Part shown: positions 7,165 through 15,972 of the stretch, in pieces | Numbering within the stretch: the stretch's first letter is position 1 | Layout: each line of letters starts with the position of its first letter | Assembly: GCA_964610775.1 (NCBI GenBank) | Contig: CAZSZC010000002.1 | Location: 35,821-99,820 of the forward strand | Direction: 5' to 3' | Length of the DNA: 64,000 bases | Origin: CAZPWF01 sp964610775 | Lineage (GTDB): Bacteria; Patescibacteriota; Saccharimonadia; Saccharimonadales; JACQNP01 | Notes under the pieces: model-generated | Told to the model about the DNA's origin: nothing | Database searches by the model: none | Seen by the model: the letters and a program-made list of their open reading frames with translations, nothing else | Made by a program: the position numbers and the translations under genes

Positions 7165-8079
7165 GTGCAGCGGACAGCTCAACAAAAAAACATCCACCAA
7201 AAAAAACGCTACGGCTACCACCAAAAAAGATCAAAACGATTTGGTAGTACGTATTTTCCTTATTTGCCAATGATCCTGATACTATTTGTAAGTGTTATTC
7301 TCAGTGGCTATACGCCAAGACGCGGCACACTAGCATACGCGACAGAAATGAGCCAACAATCGCTTCTCAATGCAACTAACTCTGAAAGAACAAATAACGG
7401 TAAAACTACGCTAAAACTAAACAGTACCTTGTCTCAAGCCGCCCAAGCCAAAGCTAATGACATGACAGCAAGGAACTATTGGTCTCATAAAACGCCCGAA
7501 GGACAAGACCCGTGGGTGTTCTTTAATAAAGTCGGTTATAGTTACCTGAAGGCTGGCGAAAATCTTGCCTACGGATTTACGACCAGTCGCGACACCGTTA
7601 CAGGGTGGATGAATAGCCCTTCGCACAGAGATAATCTTCTTGATCCTGACTTTAGTGAAGTCGGCTTCGGGTACGCAAATAGTAGCAATTATAACAAGGC
7701 TGGGCAGGAAACAGTTGTTGTGGCCATGTATGGCAACCCTCAAAAAACTACACCAAGCCAACAACAATCCCCACAAACCCTCGCTGGACCAGAAACTCCT
7801 AAACCAACAATTAATCAGCCCGTAACAGCAAATACGACTAGACCAATTACAAGAGTAGAAACTATAACCGGCGGTAAAGCTCCATGGGCGATGACTGCGA
7901 TTGGCTTTCTGGCGGGCACCATGGTTATGTTCCTAATGCTGCGTTATGGCTTCCGAATTAAAAAACTCATTGGTGACAGTGAGAATTTCATACTTCACCA
8001 CCCACTTATAGACGGAACTCTAGTAGCGCTGGTTGTATTATGTTTAGTTTTATCGAGAACAGTTGGCTTTATTCACTAG
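7165..8079 (+). CDS. membrane-anchored CAP (SCP/PR-1-like) domain protein
   Basis: CAP domains are extracellular and bind lipids, metals or proteins; bacterial roles are mostly unknown. A very basic N-terminus (about 33 residues) is followed by a membrane segment (LPMILILFVSVILSGY), then the CAP domain with LLNATNSERTNNG, the conserved His in YWSHKTPEG, Glu in AGENLAYG, and GWMNSPSHRDNLL. A Pro/Gln/Thr-rich linker leads to two more membrane segments at the C-terminus. The CAP domain would therefore be held on the outer face from both ends. The 304-residue form from the GTG is preferred because TATAAT lies 7 nt upstream. Confidence 0.88.
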   Translation: MQRTAQQKNIHQKKRYGYHQKRSKRFGSTYFPYLPMILILFVSVILSGYTPRRGTLAYATEMSQQSLLNATNSERTNNGKTTLKLNSTLSQAAQAKANDMTARNYWSHKTPEGQDPWVFFNKVGYSYLKAGENLAYGFTTSRDTVTGWMNSPSHRDNLLDPDFSEVGFGYANSSNYNKAGQETVVVAMYGNPQKTTPSQQQSPQTLAGPETPKPTINQPVTANTTRPITRVETITGGKAPWAMTAIGFLAGTMVMFLMLRYGFRIKKLIGDSENFILHHPLIDGTLVALVVLCLVLSRTVGFIH

Positions 8080-8084
8080 AATAA

Positions 8085-11000
8085 TCAGTTTAATCGTACG
8101 TTGTTTGAGCCGACAATATCGCTTATAAGAGCTATATTTTCATCAGATGCCGAAGTTCTTTGAGGCAAGCGAATGGCTTGACGATCACTATCATTGCCAA
8201 GTACTAAAACTACTTCCGTATCACCGGGAGCCGCTGTTATTGTTTCTTTTAAATTAATCAGTTGTTGCGTATCATCACTAGAGTGCATGCGAATATATAT
8301 ACGTTTTAGTTGTTCCTGAATAGTTTCTTTTTTTGGCATCACCCTTGCTTTTTTTGTTACAAGTTTTTTAGGAGATTTACCAGTTGGCTTATATGCGCTT
8401 GCCTGTTCAGCCGTAAGTTCTCTTGCATCATCAATAAGTAATTTGGCCTCCTGGGTTAAGTTTCCTTCCTTATCTTTGGCGGTTATTTTACCTTTCACCA
8501 AGACTATATTATCGCGCTCCCAAATACCTAAAGTCTGTTGATAAATGTTAGGAAAGATTATGAGTTCTAGTTCCGAAAATGAATCGGCTACTTTAACAAA
8601 AGCCATCTTTTGACCGTTTTTTGTGGTAATCTCTTTAGATTCAAGGATAATGCCTCCTATTGTAACTGACTTATTATCATGTTCGGGCTTAATTTCACTA
8701 ATTGGTACCGTCAGCTCAGACAGCATTGCCTCGTAGCTTTGAAGTGGATGTTGACTGAGATAAATACCTAGCAATTCACGCTCCCATTGCAGTTGCTCGC
8801 GTTCTGGAATCGAAACATCTGGCGACTGTAACAGAAGAGCAGTTTTTACCGATTCGCCAGATACGGATCCGAAGAGGTCAGTTTGGCCAGAGAGTTTTTG
8901 CTTCTGCTCTTTGTTTGCATAAGCCAGTAGAACGTCAAGATTATGCAACAAGAAACTACGGTCATTAAAATTATCGAATGCGCCTGACTTTATTAAACTT
9001 TCTAAAACCTTACGATTTACCTGCTTTACACTAACTCTCTCAAAAAAATCTTCAAGTGAAGAAAATTCACCTGCTTCTCTCGCCCTCAGAACCTCCTCCA
9101 CGGCGCCTGTACCTACATTTTTTATCGCCGCCATGCCAAATCTAATTTGATTAGTCTCTGGCACAACCGCAAACTCCACGAACGATTCATTAACGTCTGG
9201 TGGTAATACTTGAATACCAATGTGTTTACACTCATTCATTTCAATAGCCAACCTATCTGTATCGTCGTAATCACTAGTCATTAGGGCTGCCATAAAGGCG
9301 GCTGGATAGTTAGCCTTTAGATAGGCCGTCCAGTAAGCAATGAGTGCATAGCACGAAGAGTGAGCCTTTGGAAATGCATAGGACGCAAATGCCTCTAACT
9401 GCTTCCAAAAGACTTCCATCGCTTTACGATCTGCACCGACGGTTTTAACAGCACCCTCTATAAACTCGCTTTTAAATCTAGCTAGTACTTCCGGAATTTT
9501 TTTCCCAATACCTTTTCTAAGAGTATCAGCCTGACCACCAGTAAATCCACACATCTCTTTACTGATCTGCATTACCTGCTCTTGATAGACAATAACTCCG
9601 TAGGTATTTGCAAGTGCAGGTTTCATGGCTGGATGTAAGTAACTTATTTCTTTCTCTCCATGTTTCCTAGCAATAAAGTCATCAATCCACTGCATTGGTC
9701 CTGGCCTATAAAGTGCATTCATAGCGATTAAATCGTCAAACACTGTCGGTTTCAACTCTTTAAGGTAGCGTTTCATGCCAGCCGATTCAAACTGGAAAAC
9801 GCCAGTTGTGTCTCCGCGCTGAAAAAGCTCAAAAGTTTTATCGTCGTCAAGAGGAATGGCGTTAAAATCTATATCTTGGTTATAAACCTTTTTGATGATA
9901 CGCAAAGCATTTTTAATGATCGTTAAGTTAGATAATCCCAGGAAATCCATCTTAAGCAGACCAAGCTCCTCAATAGGGCCCATTGAGTACTGCGTAGCCA
10001 CCACCCCCTTCTGTGCCATTTCTAGTGGCACAAACTCTACTATTTTGTCAGGAGCTATAACCACACCCGCTGCGTGAACCCCGTGACTGCGAATAGTGCC
10101 CTCTAGCTGAACAGCTAGATCAAAGACCTTCTTGGATTGTTCGTTATGTTCATACTCCTGCTTTAAATCAGGGTCATCTTTTAATGACTTAACCAAGGGT
10201 ATGTGCCGACCCTGAATGGGGGGTGGGATCATCTTGGCTAAACGATCGGCATCAGCGTAGGGAACTTGAAGTACTCTAGCTACATCCCTAACAGCATTTC
10301 TGGCAGCCATCTTACCAAACGTAACTATATTAGCTACTCTATCTTCACCATATTTGGCTACACAATACTGGATCACTTCGTCGCGTCTGGAATCTTGAAT
10401 ATCAATATCAATATCAGGCATTGATATGCGATCGGGGTTTAAAAACCGTTCAAATAGCAAATCATACTTTAGAGGATCAAGTTCGGTAATCTTTAGACTA
10501 TACGCAATAATCGACCCAGCAGCACTTCCACGACCCGGACCAAATACAATACCTTTATTTTTTCCCCAGTTTATGAAGTCTTGAATTATCAAGAAGTAGC
10601 CATTAAATCCCATACTATCAATGACACCAAGTTCATATTTCGCACGGTCTTGAACGTGTACTGGAATTGACTTCTTAGCAGAGCTTATTGATAGCTTACT
10701 GGTTTTTTCTTCCTCCACACCACCATATCTCCAAGCTAGACCTCGATAGACCAAATCCTCGAGGTGTGTTTTTTCTGTCTTACCTTTAGGTACCTCAAAT
10801 TTTGGTATTAATATTTTGCCAAGTTCAATTTCAATATCACACCGCTCGGCAATTTTAGAGGTGTTTTTGATAACTTCGGGGTGTGACTTGCCCCAACGCT
10901 CAATTATTTCAGCTGGGTCTGTCAAGTGTAGTTCCATATCCTTGAGAGACATGCGCTTTTCATCAGATAAGAATGAGCCAGTCTGTACGCAGAGTAAAAC

Positions 11001-11696
11001 TTCGTGCGCTTCTTGATCCTGATGTGTTAAATAGTGAGCGTCACATGTTAGTACGCAAGGCACTTCAAGCTCTTCAGAGAGTTTAAATAATTGTTCGTTA
11101 ACCCTTACCTGTTCGTCCCACTTTGAGGGATGATCAGGGTGGCCATGATCCTGAACCTCTAAGAAATAACGATCATCAAATACTGACCTATACCAACCGG
11201 CAACTTCTTTGGCCTTATCATACTGCTCCTGACGTAAAGCGTCGGCAACTTCGCCACCTATACAGCCACTTAAAACGATTAAACCTTCATTGTATTTTTT
11301 AAGTAACTCGTGGTCTATGCGCGGTTTATAGTAAAATCCTCTTAAATTAGCCTCTGTGCTCAATCGCATCAAGTTTTTGTAGCCCTTGATATTCATAGCT
11401 AACAAGATCAAGTGGTAATATACTTTATCTTTGCCAGCATCCTTATCTTCCATAGAACGAGCAGCTACATAGGCTTCGATGCCTAGAATCGGCTTCACAC
11501 CCTCCGACTTAGCCTGTTTATAGAACTCAATAACGCCGGATAAAGTACCGTGGTCAGTTATAGCTACTGACTCCATGCCAAGTTTTTTTGTATATTCAAT
11601 CAATGCCGGTATCTTGCTCAAACCATCGAGCAAACTGTAGTGTGTATGATTATGCAGATGAACGTAGTCACTGCTTTTTAGCATTGTCTTAGTCAC
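8085..11696 (-). CDS. dnaE: DNA polymerase III alpha subunit
   Basis: Replicative polymerase catalytic subunit, 1203 residues, the usual DnaE layout. The N-terminal PHP domain shows HLHNHTHYSLLDG and ITDHG; the polymerase domain has GPGRGSAAGS and the catalytic PDIDIDIQD; then the helix-hairpin-helix region, an OB fold near SVTIGGIILESKEI, and a basic C-terminus (KSPKKLVTKKARVMPKK). The GTG start is preceded by an AAAGGGG ribosome-binding site; an ATG five codons in is an alternative. It ends 5 nt from the converging CAP gene. Confidence 0.97.
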   Translation of the reverse strand: MTKTMLKSSDYVHLHNHTHYSLLDGLSKIPALIEYTKKLGMESVAITDHGTLSGVIEFYKQAKSEGVKPILGIEAYVAARSMEDKDAGKDKVYYHLILLAMNIKGYKNLMRLSTEANLRGFYYKPRIDHELLKKYNEGLIVLSGCIGGEVADALRQEQYDKAKEVAGWYRSVFDDRYFLEVQDHGHPDHPSKWDEQVRVNEQLFKLSEELEVPCVLTCDAHYLTHQDQEAHEVLLCVQTGSFLSDEKRMSLKDMELHLTDPAEIIERWGKSHPEVIKNTSKIAERCDIEIELGKILIPKFEVPKGKTEKTHLEDLVYRGLAWRYGGVEEEKTSKLSISSAKKSIPVHVQDRAKYELGVIDSMGFNGYFLIIQDFINWGKNKGIVFGPGRGSAAGSIIAYSLKITELDPLKYDLLFERFLNPDRISMPDIDIDIQDSRRDEVIQYCVAKYGEDRVANIVTFGKMAARNAVRDVARVLQVPYADADRLAKMIPPPIQGRHIPLVKSLKDDPDLKQEYEHNEQSKKVFDLAVQLEGTIRSHGVHAAGVVIAPDKIVEFVPLEMAQKGVVATQYSMGPIEELGLLKMDFLGLSNLTIIKNALRIIKKVYNQDIDFNAIPLDDDKTFELFQRGDTTGVFQFESAGMKRYLKELKPTVFDDLIAMNALYRPGPMQWIDDFIARKHGEKEISYLHPAMKPALANTYGVIVYQEQVMQISKEMCGFTGGQADTLRKGIGKKIPEVLARFKSEFIEGAVKTVGADRKAMEVFWKQLEAFASYAFPKAHSSCYALIAYWTAYLKANYPAAFMAALMTSDYDDTDRLAIEMNECKHIGIQVLPPDVNESFVEFAVVPETNQIRFGMAAIKNVGTGAVEEVLRAREAGEFSSLEDFFERVSVKQVNRKVLESLIKSGAFDNFNDRSFLLHNLDVLLAYANKEQKQKLSGQTDLFGSVSGESVKTALLLQSPDVSIPEREQLQWERELLGIYLSQHPLQSYEAMLSELTVPISEIKPEHDNKSVTIGGIILESKEITTKNGQKMAFVKVADSFSELELIIFPNIYQQTLGIWERDNIVLVKGKITAKDKEGNLTQEAKLLIDDARELTAEQASAYKPTGKSPKKLVTKKARVMPKKETIQEQLKRIYIRMHSSDDTQQLINLKETITAAPGDTEVVLVLGNDSDRQAIRLPQRTSASDENIALISDIVGSNNVRLN

Positions 11697-11773
11697 ATTA
11701 CCCCTTTACTACATTTTAATAAATTAGTGCCTTTTGTTCGACACTATTTATTACAACGGTTGAGGAGCTATGC

Positions 11774-12184
11774 TTATTTGGAGTTTTTTGAGGCGTAAAT
11801 TTTTAGATGAGAAATTGAGGTTCTTAGATCCTGTACGGCATTATTGAGATCTTCGTCATCGGCCTCACCGTTGTTTAGGGCACGCACGACTTCGCGTGCT
11901 TTATCTTTAGCTATCTGCGCCCTGACTATTGCTTCTTGTAATTCTGCTTTTGCTGCACCACTAAGACTTTTTAGGCGAGAATTTGCATCCTTTAGTAACT
12001 TGGAAGCGTCGGCCTGTAAGGATTTTATTTTGGCTTCCATCTGTTCTTTTGTAGCAATTGCCGTGTTCTTCAAGTCCTGTCGTGTTTCTTTGCCACTTTT
12101 TGGCGCCGTTAATATACCTGCGACATAGCCAGCTGCGGCCGCTAAAACAACACCTATTGCAACGTTTCTAGTATTCTTTGACAT
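11774..12184 (-). CDS. YtxH domain protein
   Basis: YtxH proteins are small, membrane-anchored, and linked to stress responses in Firmicutes; their biochemical role is unknown. The N-terminus has one hydrophobic segment (AIGVVLAAAAGYVAGILTA) followed by the family signature PKSGKETRQDLK, then about 95 residues of charged, probably coiled-coil helix. Its start is 3 nt from the stop of the small membrane protein gene, which also carries a helix tail, so the two probably act together at the membrane. Confidence 0.85.
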   Translation of the reverse strand: MSKNTRNVAIGVVLAAAAGYVAGILTAPKSGKETRQDLKNTAIATKEQMEAKIKSLQADASKLLKDANSRLKSLSGAAKAELQEAIVRAQIAKDKAREVVRALNNGEADDEDLNNAVQDLRTSISHLKIYASKNSK

Positions 12185-12187
12185 AAT

Positions 12188-12430
12188 CTATCTCCTCTTA
12201 CTTTTAGTTACACTACCAAGGGCATTAACAAGTGATGCCAGTATTCTTATTATGGACATGGACTTTATTGAAGCCTCCACAGATTCACTTACTTGCTCAG
12301 CTTTTTCTGAAAGTCTGTTAAGGCTTTTTAGTAATCTAATTATTAATACCAAAGAAATGATACCGAGAATCAAAAAAACTGCCAGCGCACTGGACAAAAT
12401 AATAACTAAAACCTGCTCTGCCTCGTTCAT
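12188..12430 (-). CDS. small membrane protein with amphipathic tail, 80 aa
   Basis: One strong membrane segment (VLVIILSSALAVFLILGIISLVLII, about residues 7-31) is followed by a charged helix (LNRLSEKAEQVSESVEASI) and a basic end (SVTKSKRR). This is the layout of DUF948-like and similar partners often found next to YtxH genes, though I cannot assign the family firmly. It is first of the two-gene unit with the YtxH gene. Confidence 0.7.
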   Translation of the reverse strand: MNEAEQVLVIILSSALAVFLILGIISLVLIIRLLKSLNRLSEKAEQVSESVEASIKSMSIIRILASLVNALGSVTKSKRR

Positions 12431-12457
12431 AGTATGATTATACCATATTATTGCAAT

Positions 12458-13351
12458 CTACACTATAGAGCGTAGATATGTAATGAAGTCATCTTTGACA
12501 TCATCATGCTTTAATGCAAAGTCTACGACGGTTTTCAGGTACTCTAGTTTATTTCCTGTATCATAATATCTGCCATTCTCGATTTCTAGACCGTACACAT
12601 TATGGCCATCGTTTATCATCTGTTGAATCGATGGTTGTTGAATAAATTCTTCACCTTCGATTCTAGAATCTTTTGCCTTTTGTAGATACGTAAATAGTTC
12701 AGGCGTAAACACGTAGCCGCTCACACTCGCTAGATTACTTGGAGCATTATCTTTGCCAGGTTTCTCAATAATCTCACTGATTTTTATCAACCCCTCTTTA
12801 ATGGGCTGACCGGCCACAATACCATACCGACTATAATCTTCATCCCTCTCAACAGGAATGCAAGTCAAAACACAGGCACCTGTCTGTTCATAAACCTCTA
12901 TCATTTGTTTGAATCGTGATTTAGGCTCGGCAACCACAAAGTCATCGGCAAATGTATAAATAAAAGGTTCATCACCTATTAGATGCTCGGCGTTCAAGAT
13001 TGGCATTGCATTGCCGTATGGACCCTTTTGGCGAATATAGGCAAAATTAGCCAAATCGGATATTTTTTTTGTTTGATCAAGTAGCTCAGTTTTGCCACCC
13101 TGCTTCAGGTTTAATCGCAGTTCAGCGCTAATATGATCAAAATGGTCCTCGATTGAACGCTTGTGATAGCCTGTAACTATAACAATGTCTTCAATACCTG
13201 CATCAACCAATTCTTCAACAATATATTGGATGATTGGCTTATCAACGAGTGGAAGCATTTCCTTTGGCATTGCTTTGGTTTGGGGCAAGAAACGCGTGCC
13301 AAAGCCAGCAGCCGCAATCACAGCTTTTCTAACTGTTTGTGTATTTTTCAT
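12458..13351 (-). CDS. galU: UTP-glucose-1-phosphate uridylyltransferase
   Basis: GalU makes UDP-glucose from UTP and glucose-1-phosphate for cell-surface glycans. The nucleotidyltransferase signature AAGFGTRFLPQTKAMPKEMLP is at the N-terminus (the G-x-G-T-R and Lys), with VDKPIIQYIVEE, the metal-binding Asp in FADDF, IEKPG, and GRYYDTGNKLEYL near the end. At 297 residues it is full length. A GGAG ribosome-binding site precedes the ATG, and TGTTACAAT upstream is a good extended -10. Confidence 0.95.
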   Translation of the reverse strand: MKNTQTVRKAVIAAAGFGTRFLPQTKAMPKEMLPLVDKPIIQYIVEELVDAGIEDIVIVTGYHKRSIEDHFDHISAELRLNLKQGGKTELLDQTKKISDLANFAYIRQKGPYGNAMPILNAEHLIGDEPFIYTFADDFVVAEPKSRFKQMIEVYEQTGACVLTCIPVERDEDYSRYGIVAGQPIKEGLIKISEIIEKPGKDNAPSNLASVSGYVFTPELFTYLQKAKDSRIEGEEFIQQPSIQQMINDGHNVYGLEIENGRYYDTGNKLEYLKTVVDFALKHDDVKDDFITYLRSIV

Positions 13352-13402
13352 AGTTACTCCATTGTAACATCTAACAATATTTACGGCAGGCTAAACTTGT
13401 AC

Positions 13403-13408
13403 TACAAT
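13403..13408 (+). promoter_or_regulatory. -10 element TACAAT for the HD-domain gene
   Basis: TACAAT ends 9 nt before the ATG at 13418; the leader would be 0-3 nt. It supports the short form of the gene, since a longer open frame reaches back into galU on the other strand. Confidence 0.5.
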
Positions 13409-13417
13409 GATTTAACT

Positions 13418-14137
13418 ATGAAGTCAAATGTATTGGGTCTCACATTACTAGGTGCAGCTGTTCACGAACGAGTTACGCCAAAATATACTGATTGGCCATT
13501 TCATAACCAACAACACGCTGATCAAGTTACTTTAGATGCAATGAAGCTAGCTAATTTCTGCGAAAAGAATGGTCTGAGCTCCGATCGTTCTGTAATTCTA
13601 GTCGCAGCTCAGTATCATGATGCACTATTCCATGAGCATTCACTCGGTAGTGGATTTTCTAGTGCAGAGCGTCAGTCAGCGGCAATTGCGATGGAAGAAT
13701 CATACGATCTAGGTTTTACTGATAGCCAAATTGAGCATGTTGGCGCATGTATTGAAAGTACGGAACGTGGCGTTAGCTGCCAGTCATTAGAGGCAAAAAT
13801 TATTCGCCGTGCTGACCTTGCTAACTTAGGCGGTTCACTTGGTGGATTTGTAATTTCTTCGTTCAAACTATATAACGAGCTACACATGCAAAAAAGATTC
13901 CCTGGTGACTGGATTAGCTTAATTCAGGGGTCTAGGGCAAGTTTAGCTGATTATTTATCTGAGGATATTAGTTTCGGTGAATTTGATCGCCACCACAATA
14001 AATCACTTTGGTTGATTCAGACCGAGAGAAATCTTAGGATATTAGATCGAATTGTAGCCCAGCCAGCTGAAAGCGCAAACACACTACTTAATAAGATTCT
14101 GGAACGAGCAAGCTCTATAAACCGAGCTGCTTCTTAA
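13418..14137 (+). CDS. HD-domain metal-dependent phosphohydrolase-like protein
   Basis: The HD fold holds a metal through His, His-Asp and Asp ligands. Here they are likely His in NQQHADQ, HD in AAQYHDALFHEH, and Asp in IRRADLANLG. Proteins of this general type act on nucleotides or signalling nucleotides, but the substrate cannot be read. The start is chosen from the -10 element just upstream and from the overlap with galU of any longer form, giving 239 residues. Its 3' end overlaps gatB by 23 nt, tail to tail. Confidence 0.75.
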   Translation: MKSNVLGLTLLGAAVHERVTPKYTDWPFHNQQHADQVTLDAMKLANFCEKNGLSSDRSVILVAAQYHDALFHEHSLGSGFSSAERQSAAIAMEESYDLGFTDSQIEHVGACIESTERGVSCQSLEAKIIRRADLANLGGSLGGFVISSFKLYNELHMQKRFPGDWISLIQGSRASLADYLSEDISFGEFDRHHNKSLWLIQTERNLRILDRIVAQPAESANTLLNKILERASSINRAAS

Positions 14138-15563
14138 TGAGCTGTTGGGCAATACCTGGATTTGCCTTACCTTGACTAGCCTTCATAACCTGTCCAACTA
14201 AGAAACCAATAGCCTTCATTTCACCGTTTTTGACATCTTCAGCAGCTTTAGAGTTTTCAGCCAAAACTCCAGCCACAATCTTTTCAATTTCAGCTGAATC
14301 AGAAACCTGTAGCAAATTATTTTTCTCAGCTATCTCTTCTGGGTCGGTGTTCGAATTAAACATTTCGAGCCAAACTTCTTTAGTCGCCGATGAACTTAGT
14401 TTGTTTTCTGCGACTAGGTTTGAAAGTTTAACTGCATTTTGCCAAGACACTGGCCACGGTGCATCATCTTGTAAATCATCACTAATGCTCGCGACATTCA
14501 CCACCCACAGAGCAACACGACGAGCTGCCTCATCGTTACTATTTTCTCTAATATCTTTTAAGAATCTCCCGGCTCTAGGATCAATTAATAGTGTTTCGGC
14601 TGTAGCGGTGTCTAGTTTAAGTTCACTATATAACTGTCTGTATACGCTCGGCAGAGTTGGCATATTCTTTTTGACTTCTTCTATGTAAGATTCATCAATT
14701 TCTACAGGTGGGATATCAGGATCAGGGAAATATCGATAATCGTGAGCATCTTCTTTGCTTCGCTGACTAAATGTTTTTTGATTCGCATCATCCCAACCAC
14801 GTGTTTCTTGGATTACCTTTTCACCTCGAATCAGTAATTCTGTTTGCCGCTTTATTTCATATTCGACAGCTTTTTCAACTGCTCTAAAGCTATTAATATT
14901 TTTAGTTTCGGTGCGTAACCCCAGCTTATTGGGGTCATCACTAATACTGACATTAACATCAAAACGCATATTACCATGATATAAATCAACATCAGATACA
15001 CCAGAATATTTCATGAGCAGCCAAAGTTCATACGCATATGCTCTAGCTTCCTCGGCGCTATGTATATCGGCTTCAGATACAATTTCTAGAAGTGGGGTAC
15101 CTGCACGATTGAGATCAACTAGACTATAGTCTTTACCCATTGGATGAGTACTTTTACCAGCATCCTCCTCAATTTGAACCCTGTTAATACGGATAGTCCT
15201 GTGTTCGCCGTCGACATTAATACTTACTATGCCACCTACGACAATCGGCTGACTCAGTTGGGATATCTGATAACCTTTAGGTAAATCTGGGTAAAAGTAG
15301 TGTTTTCGTTCAAAAACACTGTACTTTTGTGGCTCAACACCGAGAGCAAAAGCTGCTCGAGAAGCATATTCTAAGACCTTTTCATTTAAGACAGGCAATG
15401 CTCCGGGCATGCCTAAACAAATATGGCTAACCAGTGTGTTCGGTTCAGCATTTCTAGCATCATTTGGTACCGCAGCAAACAACTTGGTAACAGTCTTTAG
15501 CTGAACATGGCATTCAACACCTATGGTGGGTAAATAATCGTTATTTGTTTTTTGTTTGCTCAC
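14115..15563 (-). CDS. gatB: Asp/Glu-tRNA amidotransferase subunit B
   Basis: GatB binds the mischarged tRNA and phosphorylates its Glu or Asp side chain for amidation by the GatCAB complex. It shows GVECHVQLKT at the N-terminus, HYFYPDLPKGYQISQ, VDLNRAGTPLLEIV, RYFPDPDIPP, and a C-terminal YqeY-like tail domain with IGFLVGQVMK. Its 482 residues are normal. It is last in the gatC-gatA-X-gatB operon and overlaps the preceding small gene by 23 nt. The window also has tRNA-Gln, the likely product acceptor if no GlnRS exists. Confidence 0.96.
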   Translation of the reverse strand: MSKQKTNNDYLPTIGVECHVQLKTVTKLFAAVPNDARNAEPNTLVSHICLGMPGALPVLNEKVLEYASRAAFALGVEPQKYSVFERKHYFYPDLPKGYQISQLSQPIVVGGIVSINVDGEHRTIRINRVQIEEDAGKSTHPMGKDYSLVDLNRAGTPLLEIVSEADIHSAEEARAYAYELWLLMKYSGVSDVDLYHGNMRFDVNVSISDDPNKLGLRTETKNINSFRAVEKAVEYEIKRQTELLIRGEKVIQETRGWDDANQKTFSQRSKEDAHDYRYFPDPDIPPVEIDESYIEEVKKNMPTLPSVYRQLYSELKLDTATAETLLIDPRAGRFLKDIRENSNDEAARRVALWVVNVASISDDLQDDAPWPVSWQNAVKLSNLVAENKLSSSATKEVWLEMFNSNTDPEEIAEKNNLLQVSDSAEIEKIVAGVLAENSKAAEDVKNGEMKAIGFLVGQVMKASQGKANPGIAQQLIKKQLGL

Positions 15564-15972
15564 TTTTCAGTGCTCCTACGTCTCTCAAAGCTTGCCTATA
15601 AGCAATAAGTGCTTCTTTAACATCAATCTCTTTAAGCCTGCTAAGCTCTTCGGAGGCAATTTTTTTATAAAGATTATGGGCAAACCATATGCCGTCATTA
15701 TCTGTAAAAACCTTTTGCGCCGATACCATTCGTTCTCCCATAGTTTTGCCTTTAAACTTCCGCTTTTTCAAGGCTTTGTCCAATAGATTGTCGGCTTTGG
15801 TAAGAGCTTCAGGCCAAGTCTTCCTGTCTTTACAAAGAGTCTGCAAATCTTTCCATTGCTTTGCGAAATTATCTGACTTTAGCCTCTTAGGTATCTTTCT
15901 ATATATAAAAAACAATACCGATACAGCAAGCATGGCTCCACAGGCAATTAATGCAATTAATTCGGGACTCAT
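15541..15972 (-). CDS. membrane-anchored hypothetical protein inside the gat operon
   Basis: Function unknown, 143 residues. One N-terminal membrane segment (LIALIACGAMLAVSVLFFIY) precedes a basic, helical cytoplasmic part with WKDLQTLCKDRKTW and ALKKRKFKGKTMGERM. It overlaps gatA by 4 nt and gatB by 23 nt, so it is tightly coupled to the amidotransferase genes. The basic face and coupling would suit an RNA- or ribosome-facing role, but this is only inference. Confidence 0.75.
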   Translation of the reverse strand: MSPELIALIACGAMLAVSVLFFIYRKIPKRLKSDNFAKQWKDLQTLCKDRKTWPEALTKADNLLDKALKKRKFKGKTMGERMVSAQKVFTDNDGIWFAHNLYKKIASEELSRLKEIDVKEALIAYRQALRDVGALKSEQTKNK

